DNA from: Prodigiosinella confusarubida
Lineage (GTDB): Bacteria; Pseudomonadota; Gammaproteobacteria; Enterobacterales; Enterobacteriaceae
Assembly (NCBI RefSeq): GCF_002847015.1
Contig: NZ_CP025085.1
Location: 3,410,001 to 3,474,000, forward strand
DNA: 64,000 bases
Direction: 5' to 3'
The position numbers and the translations under genes were made by a program. The notes under the pieces were generated by a model, which ran no database searches, was not told the DNA's origin, and saw only the letters and a program-made list of their open reading frames with translations. Positions within the stretch are counted from its first letter, which is position 1. Every line of letters starts with the position of its first letter. Positions 55,369 through 64,000 of the stretch are shown piece by piece.

Positions 55369-55561
55369 ACTCAATCCTTTAACTATTCTGACCGGTTCAG
55401 CGGCCTCATCTAACTGGACGCTGTTTCTCTGTGCGCTACTGTAGCGCAGCTGTGCAGGACACAATAGGTGAATTCTCCGCTATTTACCGTGTTTACGCTT
55501 CTTTGCACAATATCTGTCTCGAACTATACCCATGAGCACAAAAATGGACCACACATGCTGA

Positions 55562-58500
55562 TTATTCCATCGGCGGTGGCGCCAACACTTCACGGTTTCC
55601 GTTATGTCCAGGGCTGCTGACTATTCCCTGCGCTTCCATCTGTTCGACAATACGGGCTGCACGGTTATAACCGATACGGAACTGACGCTGTACACCAGAG
55701 ATAGAGGCGCGGCGTTTTTCCACCACAAACGCAACAGCCTGATCGAACAACTGATCCAACTCTTCATCACTGTCAAATCCCAGACTGCCGCCTTCGCCAT
55801 CGTCTCCGCCTTTGACAACACTGTCGATGTATTCTGGTCGTCCCCGTGCTTTCCAATCCTGCACTACCGCGTGAACTTCCTGATCACGGACAAAAGCGCC
55901 GTGAACACGCACCGGAATCGAGGAATTGGGGGCCATATACAGCATGTCGCCCATTCCCAGCAGCGACTCGGCACCGCTCTGATCCAGAATGGTCCGAGAG
56001 TCGATTTTGCTCGATACGGTAAAGGCGATACGTGTTGGGATATTGGCCTTAATCAGACCGGTAATAACATCCACAGAAGGGCGCTGGGTGGCCAGTACCA
56101 AATGAATACCCGCCGCACGAGCCTTCTGCGCCAGCCGGGCAATAAGCTCTTCAACTTTTTTCCCAACCGCCATCATCAGATCAGCGAACTCATCCACCAT
56201 CACCACGATATACGGTAGTTTTTCCAGTATCGGCGGTTGCATATCCATACTGTCTCCCGGCTTCCAGAATGGATCAGGAATCGGGCGTCCCATCGAATCA
56301 GCCTGCATTACCCGCTCGTTATAACCACTGAGGTTACGTACCCCAAGGGCAGACATCAGCTTATAACGACGCTCCATTTCACCAACGCACCAACGCAACG
56401 CATTGGCCGCATCTTTCATGTCTGTAACGACTTCGGTGAGCAGATGCGGGATCCCCTCATACACTGAAAGCTCCAGCATTTTCGGGTCGATCATGATAAA
56501 GCGGACATCCTCAGGCTTCGCTTTATATAGCATGCTGATGATCATCGCGTTTACCCCGACCGATTTACCCGAGCCCGTAGTACCAGCCACCAGCAGATGC
56601 GGCATTTTGGCCAGATCAGCCACCACCGGTTGGCCGGCAATATCTTTCCCCAGCACCACCGCCAACGGTGACGGATTATCACGAAAACGCTCACAATCCA
56701 GCACTTCGCGCAGAAATACGGTCTGCCGGTGTTTATTCGGTAATTCCAACCCCACATAAGGTTTGCCGGGAATAACTTCCACAATACGCACCGCGACTAC
56801 GGACAGAGAGCGTGCCAAATCTTTTGACAGATTCGAGATGCGCGCCGCTTTCACCCCTGGGGCCAAATCCAGCTCGAAACGGGTAATAACCGGCCCTGGA
56901 TGGTACCCAACCACCGTCGCTTTAACCCGGTAATCAGCCAATCGGGCTTCTATCAACCGAGCAGTTTGCTCCAGTGCGAATTCATCGACCGGATCGTCAT
57001 TAACCGAAGGCGGCGTCAATAGATCAAGAGACGGTAACGGTGTCGTGGGTTTTTGTAACGGCTGATCGTTACGTATCAGGAACGGGTGAATCAAGCTATC
57101 CATCACCGACGTCGCCGAGGTCTCTGTTTCGTCATCGTCTATCGGCGGATATTCAACCGGCGACGTCCCGGCCGGATCAAACGTCGGTGGTGACGTGACA
57201 AACGACGGTTCACGATGGGCAGGGGAAGATGGCGCATCGTCCTGCGACGGCAGGGTAAACAGAGGGTCGTTCGGTCCATCATCCATCAGATCGGCCAGTG
57301 GAGAAATGGCGAACAGGCTTTTCGGCACTGGCGGTTCATGCACTGCCGGGAGGATAGACGAATCATCATGGCGCTCCGGCGTCAGATCCGGCCCATAACG
57401 CATCTGCTGCCGGGCTGCAAAATCTCGCGCTAACTGAGCCTGTAACAGCGCATCTTCATCGTCTTCATGCCCAGGATAAGCATCATCGTCATAACGTTGA
57501 CGCTGCTGTTCCACATAAGCCTCGCGTAACGCAGCGTCCTGCAATAGCTCATCATGCTCACCCGATTCAGGTTCTGATGTTTTTACCGCATATGGCATCG
57601 GTGATGTAGTCGGTACACCATCGACTTCCTGCGATTGAGCCTCTTCACGGGCCTGTTGCTCCGCCAGCCGCTGGGAAGGCAGTTTTATTCCGTAGGAAGC
57701 CAGCTCACGCCGGGTAGGGATTCGTACCGGATTAGGACGTGGCAATTCTGGTCCCATGCCACGTTTCACCTGCGAATGTATAGCGTCATCGGCACCGAAA
57801 ATCGGCATAAAGGTAGTATCCCTACCGTAATCCGGCGTACTGCTGGCTTGCATGCCAATCGTCGGCGGTGCCGATTCAACAGAGTGTGGATGCGCCGCCG
57901 CAGGCTCTGGCATCTCGAAGGAGTACAGCGGTGGCAATGGTGTCTGGATTTCCTCCGCTTCTGGAGATGTCTGCACATCCGCTAACGTGGAGGAAACAGA
58001 CGATATTGCGTCACTTTCCGCCGCCACGTCTGATACGGCAGAGGCTTCCGCTTGCACTGATGTTCCCTGCGACAGAATCGCCGGCGCCAGGAGCAGCACA
58101 TCATTATCATCTTCCGATGTCACTGATTCCATCTTGTCAGTATCGGAAACAGGATCAATAACCTTCAGCTCATCATCATACAGATCATCATCGGCACGGT
58201 GACGGCGGGAGAAAAACGACAAACTGGCCATTACCGCCGCACCGATTTTCTCTGCAATAGTCAACCATGACCATCCGGTAAAGAGTGTGAGTCCGGCAGC
58301 CCACACACACAACAGGATCACGGTAGACCCAATACTGTTAAAGTGCGGGATCATGGAACTACTGAGCAGACTGCCCAGCACACCACCGGAAGCGAAGTAG
58401 TAAAGGTCATCTGTATTTAACGCCGCCAATCCACAAGAAGTCAGGATCAGCGCCAGAGTCCCAATCAAACGTAGCGAAAAGGTAAAATAGTCGATGGTGT

Positions 58501-58813
58501 AACGTTGATCTCGCTGACGGTAAATCACCCAACACAGGGACACCATCACCGGTGGAATGGCATAAGCCAGTACCCCGAAAACGAAAAACAGCGTATCGGC
58601 TAACCAGGCACCAACGCCCCCTCCAAGATTGTGGATCGGTTCATGCCATGCGGTTTGTGACCAACTGGGGTCGGAAGGGCTGAAACTCAGCAGCGCTATC
58701 GCCAGATAAATGGCAAACAGCACCACAACGATAAGTATCGCTTCCAGTACACGTCGTCCAGCACTGAGTTTTTTCAGTGTGACGTCTTTATCTTCTGTAT
58801 ATTCCTGGCTCAA
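55562..58813 (-). CDS. ftsK: DNA translocase FtsK
   Basis: A 1083-residue cell-division and chromosome-segregation protein. Four or five membrane helices lie in 25-195, then a long Pro/Ser/Asp-rich linker (about 200-600). The motor domain has Walker A in [20 protein letters not shown] and Walker B in [20 protein letters not shown], and the C-terminal gamma winged helix ([33 protein letters not shown]) reads KOPS sites. It is shorter than the 1329 residues of E. coli, mainly in the linker. It pulls dimer chromosomes to the dif site for XerCD. Confidence 0.96.
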   Translation of the reverse strand: MSQEYTEDKDVTLKKLSAGRRVLEAILIVVVLFAIYLAIALLSFSPSDPSWSQTAWHEPIHNLGGGVGAWLADTLFFVFGVLAYAIPPVMVSLCWVIYRQRDQRYTIDYFTFSLRLIGTLALILTSCGLAALNTDDLYYFASGGVLGSLLSSSMIPHFNSIGSTVILLCVWAAGLTLFTGWSWLTIAEKIGAAVMASLSFFSRRHRADDDLYDDELKVIDPVSDTDKMESVTSEDDNDVLLLAPAILSQGTSVQAEASAVSDVAAESDAISSVSSTLADVQTSPEAEEIQTPLPPLYSFEMPEPAAAHPHSVESAPPTIGMQASSTPDYGRDTTFMPIFGADDAIHSQVKRGMGPELPRPNPVRIPTRRELASYGIKLPSQRLAEQQAREEAQSQEVDGVPTTSPMPYAVKTSEPESGEHDELLQDAALREAYVEQQRQRYDDDAYPGHEDDEDALLQAQLARDFAARQQMRYGPDLTPERHDDSSILPAVHEPPVPKSLFAISPLADLMDDGPNDPLFTLPSQDDAPSSPAHREPSFVTSPPTFDPAGTSPVEYPPIDDDETETSATSVMDSLIHPFLIRNDQPLQKPTTPLPSLDLLTPPSVNDDPVDEFALEQTARLIEARLADYRVKATVVGYHPGPVITRFELDLAPGVKAARISNLSKDLARSLSVVAVRIVEVIPGKPYVGLELPNKHRQTVFLREVLDCERFRDNPSPLAVVLGKDIAGQPVVADLAKMPHLLVAGTTGSGKSVGVNAMIISMLYKAKPEDVRFIMIDPKMLELSVYEGIPHLLTEVVTDMKDAANALRWCVGEMERRYKLMSALGVRNLSGYNERVMQADSMGRPIPDPFWKPGDSMDMQPPILEKLPYIVVMVDEFADLMMAVGKKVEELIARLAQKARAAGIHLVLATQRPSVDVITGLIKANIPTRIAFTVSSKIDSRTILDQSGAESLLGMGDMLYMAPNSSIPVRVHGAFVRDQEVHAVVQDWKARGRPEYIDSVVKGGDDGEGGSLGFDSDEELDQLFDQAVAFVVEKRRASISGVQRQFRIGYNRAARIVEQMEAQGIVSSPGHNGNREVLAPPPME

Positions 58814-58846
58814 GCGTCTCTCCAGGGTCCTGTAAATGTTTTATGA

Positions 58847-58871
58847 CAAAGCGCCGAGGATTTCCCGGCGC
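58847..58871 (-). terminator. Hairpin between lrp and ftsK
   Basis: GCGCCG (58851-58856) pairs with CGGCGC (58866-58871) and is followed on the minus strand by TTTGTC. It lies 60 bases after the lrp stop and before the ftsK ATG. It is a modest terminator, so some read-through into ftsK is likely. Confidence 0.5.
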
Positions 58872-58930
58872 CATGACTGTATAAATTAACAGGAGTGTAG
58901 CTGAGTTTATCGGGTTTTGCACCCATACCG

Positions 58931-59425
58931 TTAACGGGTCTTGATAACCAGTCGGTTACTTTGCTTCACTTCTTCCATTACCACATAAGTACGGGTGTCA
59001 TTAACGCCCGGCAGACGCAACAACGTTTCACCCAGCAGCCGACGGTAAGCCGACATATCCGGTACACGGGTTTTAAGCAGATAGTCAAAATCCCCGGAAA
59101 CCAGATGACACTCCTGAATTTCTTCCAGCTTCTGAACTGCCGTATTGAATTGCTCAAAGACATCCGGTGCACCACGGTTAAGCGTAATTTCCACAAAAAC
59201 CAACAGTGACGCATCCAGATAATGCGGGTTCAGCAACGCAGTATACCCGTTAATAAACCCCTGTCTCTCCAGACGACGAACACGTTCCAGACAAGGTGTC
59301 GGCGACAACCCCACTCGCTTGGAAAGCTCTACATTGGAGATACGCCCATCTTTTTGTAATTCGTTCAGGATATTACGATCGATACGGTCAAGATCTTTTC
59401 CCGGACGTTTTTTCGTGTCTACCAT
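58931..59425 (-). CDS. lrp: Leucine-responsive regulatory protein
   Basis: The 164-residue global regulator binds leucine and controls amino-acid, fimbrial and transport genes. The N-terminal helix-turn-helix (DRNILNELQKDGRISNVELS and KRVGLSPTPCLERVRRLERQ) and the C-terminal RAM domain (LVFVEITLNRGAPDVFEQFN, VSGDFDYLLKTRVPDMSAYR) are practically identical to E. coli Lrp. It lies between ftsK and trxB, divergent from trxB. It probably autoregulates from the long 59426-60051 gap. Confidence 0.98.
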   Translation of the reverse strand: MVDTKKRPGKDLDRIDRNILNELQKDGRISNVELSKRVGLSPTPCLERVRRLERQGFINGYTALLNPHYLDASLLVFVEITLNRGAPDVFEQFNTAVQKLEEIQECHLVSGDFDYLLKTRVPDMSAYRRLLGETLLRLPGVNDTRTYVVMEEVKQSNRLVIKTR

Positions 59426-61014
<1,589 letters not shown>

Positions 61015-61150
61015 ATACGTTCTGTCATCCGCAGAAAGAATGTCACGCCATCATCCCGGTCTACACCGGGATTCATTGGCGCAATGCAGTCGTTAAAAAC
61101 AGACTTCTGCGGTATTGAAATAATGGTTAATGATGGCGGATTTATCAGCA

Positions 61151-61189
61151 AACGCGTCCGGAAGAGTCAACTTTTTGGACGCGTTTTTT
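61151..61189 (+). terminator. Rho-independent terminator of trxB
   Basis: AACGCGTCC (61151-61159) and GGACGCGTT (61177-61185) form a perfect 9-bp stem with a 17-base loop, followed by TTTT. It lies 137 bases after the trxB stop and separates it from cydDC. Confidence 0.75.
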
Positions 61190-61366
61190 CGTTCTGTTAC
61201 GCAAAAATTGATCGAAACACACTTATGAGATGGTCTTTTCATTTGCAGACCGGCATTGTCAGGGTAACATGGCGCTATTCTGACCGTTGGCAAACAGTTG
61301 TGTTAACCAACGGTTATATAAGCGTTATTTTTATTAACGCCTCACTGAAAAGACAATCTGCTCCTG

Positions 61367-63133
61367 ATGAAAAACACCCGACAACAAGAACTGACTCGCT
61401 GGCTGAAACAACAAAGCAAGCTGGCACAACGTTGGCTACGTTTATCGCTACTGCTGGGATTCGCCAATGGTCTGCTGATCGTGGCGCAAGCCTGGCTGTT
61501 AGCCTCACTACTGCAAGCGCTGATTATTGACCGAATTCCCCGCGATACATTACTCAACACATTTTTGCTATTGGCGATGACTTTTACTCTGCGGGCAGTG
61601 GTCACCTGGATACGAGAGCGGGTCGGTTTTCATTGTGGTCAGGCTGTGCGCCAGCAGATTCGTAAAATGGTATTGGATCGCTTACAACAATTGGGACCAG
61701 CCTGGGTACAGGGAAAACCGGCCGGCAGTTGGGCGACAATGATCCTGGAGCAGGTGGATGACATGCAGGATTACTATGCTCGTTATCTGCCGCAAATGTA
61801 TCTGGCCACCTTGATCCCGGTACTGATTTTAATTACTGTCTTTCCGATCAACTGGGCCGCCGGGTTGATCCTATTTCTGACCGCCCCACTCATTCCGCTG
61901 TTCATGGCACTGGTCGGTATGGGTGCCGCCGATGCCAACCGTCGCAATTTTCAAGCACTGGCGAGACTGAGTGGGAATTTTCTTGACCGCCTGCGCGGTC
62001 TGGAAACATTACGGCTGTTTTATCGTGCACAAGCAGAAACCGAACATATCAGCCAAGCGGCTGAAGATTTTCGCAGCCGGACAATGGAAGTCTTGCGCAT
62101 GGCGTTTCTCTCCTCCGGCGTACTGGAATTTTTCGCTTCTATCTCTATTGCTGTGGTCGCCGTCTATTTCGGGTTTTCCTACCTGGGAGAACTCAATTTT
62201 GGTCATTACAGTACGAGCATCACACTGTTTGCCGGTTTTCTGGTATTGATTCTGGCGCCTGAATTTTTTCAGCCGCTGCGCGATCTGGGTACCTTTTATC
62301 ACGCCAAGGCACAAGCCATTGGTGCAGCAGAAACGCTATTCAGTTTTTTGTCTGCGGACAGTGAACAGGTCGGCGATGGGCAGCAGACATTCACCAGCAC
62401 GTCACCAGTGGGCATAGAAGCTTGTGACCTGGTAATCCTGTCACCCACCGGCACACCGCTTACCAGCCCCCTCTCATTCGTGATTCACCCCGGTCAACGT
62501 ATCGCACTGGTCGGCACCAGTGGCGCGGGGAAAAGTTCTTTGCTGAATGTCCTGCTGGGCTTCCTGCCCTACCACGGCACATTGCAGGTAAACGGCTGCG
62601 AATTGAGCTCACTTTTGCCATCATCATGGCGACAACATATAAGCTGGGTGGGGCAAAACCCACATCTGCCGGAGCAGACACTGCGACAGAATATTTTACT
62701 GGGTCACCCAGAGGCGGATGAAACACAGTTACAACACGTGATTGAACGCGCTTATGTGCACGAATTTACCGACCAATTGCCATTGGGTCTGGAAACACTG
62801 GTCGGTGAGGGTGCCGCCCGGCTTTCTGTTGGTCAGGCCCAGCGTGTCGCTGTGGCACGAGCATTGCTGCATCCTTGCCACCTGTTGCTGCTGGATGAGC
62901 CCGGCGCCAGTCTGGATGCCCACAGCGAACAGCGTGTCATGCACGCCCTGAACGATGCCGCCAGGCAGCAAACGACCTTGCTGGTAACCCATCAACTCAA
63001 TGATCTGTCGGACTATGATGATATCTGGGTAATGGCGAATGGCCGCCTTGTGCAACAAGGACGCTATGACACCCTGAGCACAACACCGGGCGCGTTTGCC
63101 GAACTGCTGAACCAGCGTAAGGGAGATCTGTGA
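61367..63133 (+). CDS. cydD: Cysteine/glutathione ABC exporter subunit CydD
   Basis: A 588-residue ABC half-transporter that with CydC exports cysteine and glutathione to the periplasm and so supports assembly of cytochrome bd. About six membrane helices (20-310) precede the nucleotide domain, with Walker A GTSGAGKSSLLN, signature LSVGQAQRVAVARAL and Walker B LLLLDEPGASLDAHS, then LLVTHQL. It begins MKNTRQQELTRWLKQQSKLA and ends one base before cydC. The ORF before it in another frame (61084-61530) is not real. Confidence 0.95.
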   Translation: MKNTRQQELTRWLKQQSKLAQRWLRLSLLLGFANGLLIVAQAWLLASLLQALIIDRIPRDTLLNTFLLLAMTFTLRAVVTWIRERVGFHCGQAVRQQIRKMVLDRLQQLGPAWVQGKPAGSWATMILEQVDDMQDYYARYLPQMYLATLIPVLILITVFPINWAAGLILFLTAPLIPLFMALVGMGAADANRRNFQALARLSGNFLDRLRGLETLRLFYRAQAETEHISQAAEDFRSRTMEVLRMAFLSSGVLEFFASISIAVVAVYFGFSYLGELNFGHYSTSITLFAGFLVLILAPEFFQPLRDLGTFYHAKAQAIGAAETLFSFLSADSEQVGDGQQTFTSTSPVGIEACDLVILSPTGTPLTSPLSFVIHPGQRIALVGTSGAGKSSLLNVLLGFLPYHGTLQVNGCELSSLLPSSWRQHISWVGQNPHLPEQTLRQNILLGHPEADETQLQHVIERAYVHEFTDQLPLGLETLVGEGAARLSVGQAQRVAVARALLHPCHLLLLDEPGASLDAHSEQRVMHALNDAARQQTTLLVTHQLNDLSDYDDIWVMANGRLVQQGRYDTLSTTPGAFAELLNQRKGDL

Positions 63134-63134
63134 G

Positions 63135-64000
63135 ATGAAGAAGATTCAAGCTATGCAGGCATTAAAACCCTTTCTCGCCCTCTATCGTCGTCATATCTGG
63201 CGATTAAGTCTGGGCGTTATTCTGGCCATTGTTACCCTGCTGTCCAGCATCAGTCTGTTAACCCTGTCCGGCTGGTTTCTCGCCGGGTCGGCACTGGCGG
63301 GAGTCGGCGGATTATATACATTCAACTATATGCTGCCTGCCGCTGGTGTGCGTGGCGCGGCCATTCTTCGTACCGTCAGCCGCTATGCGGAGCGGCTGGT
63401 CAGTCATGACGCCACATTCCGGGTTCTCCAACATCTGCGCGTGTTCACTTTCAAGCGTATTTTGCCACTCTCCCCCGGTGGAATCGCTCGCTTTCGTCAG
63501 GCAGAATTGCTCAACCGGCTGGTGGCCGATGTCGATACACTGGATCATCTGTATCTGCGCGTCATTTCCCCGCTGGTAAGCGCCTTGCTGGTGATACTCG
63601 CCGTGGCTTATGGTTTAAGCTGGTTAGATACCACTCTGGCTACCGTGCTGGCGGCAATTATGCTGGCATTGCTGGTGATATTACCGCTGGTGTTCTATCG
63701 TGCCGGTCAGCCAGTTGGTTTCGCGCTGACAGACTTGCGAGCACAATATCGAGTACAACTCACGACCTGGTTGCACGGGCAAGCCGAACTGACCGTGTTC
63801 GGCGCTCTGCTGACATTTCGCCAACAACTGGAACACCTTGAAAGCCGGTGGCTCTCTCATCAACGCCACCAGGCGGCATTAAACGCGCTGGCGCAAGCTA
63901 TCATGATATTCAGCAGCGGCCTGACCATCACCCTGATACTGTGGATGGCAGCGGATGGCATCGGTGGTGACAGCCAGCCAGGCGCGCTGATCGCCCTGTT
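63135..64000 (+). CDS. cydC: Cysteine/glutathione ABC exporter subunit CydC (cut by window end)
   Basis: Partial: only the first about 289 residues, the membrane half, lie in the window. ATG at 63135 follows the cydD stop by one base; an internal ATG at 63153 (MQALKPFLALYRRH) aligns better with the E. coli start. LSLGVILAIVTLLSSISLLT, MLPAAGVRGAAILRTVSRYA and RLVSHDATFRVLQHLR match CydC strongly. The nucleotide-binding half is expected past position 64000. Confidence 0.92.
   Translation, partial: MKKIQAMQALKPFLALYRRHIWRLSLGVILAIVTLLSSISLLTLSGWFLAGSALAGVGGLYTFNYMLPAAGVRGAAILRTVSRYAERLVSHDATFRVLQHLRVFTFKRILPLSPGGIARFRQAELLNRLVADVDTLDHLYLRVISPLVSALLVILAVAYGLSWLDTTLATVLAAIMLALLVILPLVFYRAGQPVGFALTDLRAQYRVQLTTWLHGQAELTVFGALLTFRQQLEHLESRWLSHQRHQAALNALAQAIMIFSSGLTITLILWMAADGIGGDSQPGALIAL

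Noticed and set aside
61084-61530. 148-codon frame over the trxB terminator and the start of cydD
   Set aside because: It crosses a terminator and continues in the wrong frame through cydD; no family match.

Overview
This 64 kb window is a stretch of enterobacterial chromosome. Its backbone follows the gene order I know from E. coli in two blocks. The first is tmaR(yeeX)-sbcB-plaP-yeeZ-hisLGDCBHAFI. The second is ihfB-rpsA-cmk-aroA-serC-ycaO-focA-pflB-pflA-ycaD-dms-serS-rarA-lolA-ftsK-lrp-trxB-cydDC. Proteins are close to but distinct from E. coli, ycaP and ycaL are missing, and a PilZ flagellar brake gene (ycgR) and a citrate-fermentation island sit between the blocks. This fits a soft-rot Pectobacteriaceae such as Dickeya or a close relative. 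The genus is inferred from recall, not computed.

Layout. Bases 1-570 hold no confident gene. Positions 569-6712 carry tmaR, sbcB, a HigBA-type toxin-antitoxin pair whose toxin is frameshifted, plaP, a truncated SnoaL-like remnant and ycgR. Positions 6748-6869 hold a palindromic repeat. Positions 6952-17404 are a citrate island: on the minus strand citS, an FAH-family enzyme gene, citC, citD, citE, citF, citX and citG, divergent from the two-component genes dpiB-dpiA. A secreted protein of unknown function follows at 17517-18170. Then come yeeZ, the his leader with its attenuator, and the complete his operon (19523-26797). Positions 26955-34621 carry ihfB, rpsA, cmk, aroA, serC and ycaO. Positions 35171-39494 are the formate/pyruvate-formate-lyase module. 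A purine/pyrimidine-type permease with a divergent LysR regulator, ycaD and a CGWC thioredoxin-fold gene lie before the DMSO-reductase-type operon at 44267-51666. The window closes with serS, rarA, lolA, ftsK, lrp, trxB, cydD and the start of cydC.

How the parts fit. Much of the accessory content concerns anaerobic life: citrate uptake and cleavage, pyruvate formate-lyase with formate channel, and two molybdopterin reductases sharing one electron-transfer module. FNR-like sites (TTGAT-N4-ATCAA type) lie before citS, focA, dmsA and, more weakly, the ynfE-like gene. At citS and dmsA the site and a -10-like hexamer have the spacing of an FNR-activated class II promoter. The most interesting points are the FAH-family gene between citS and citC with no oxaloacetate decarboxylase pump genes beside it, the mixed ynfE-dmsABC-dmsD operon with a small unannotated reading frame before dmsD, phased repeats in the citS/dpiB control region, a 13-bp perfect inverted repeat between the permease and LysR genes, and the unrecognised secreted protein. 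I did not find a CRISPR array, prophage, insertion sequence, tRNA or rRNA gene.
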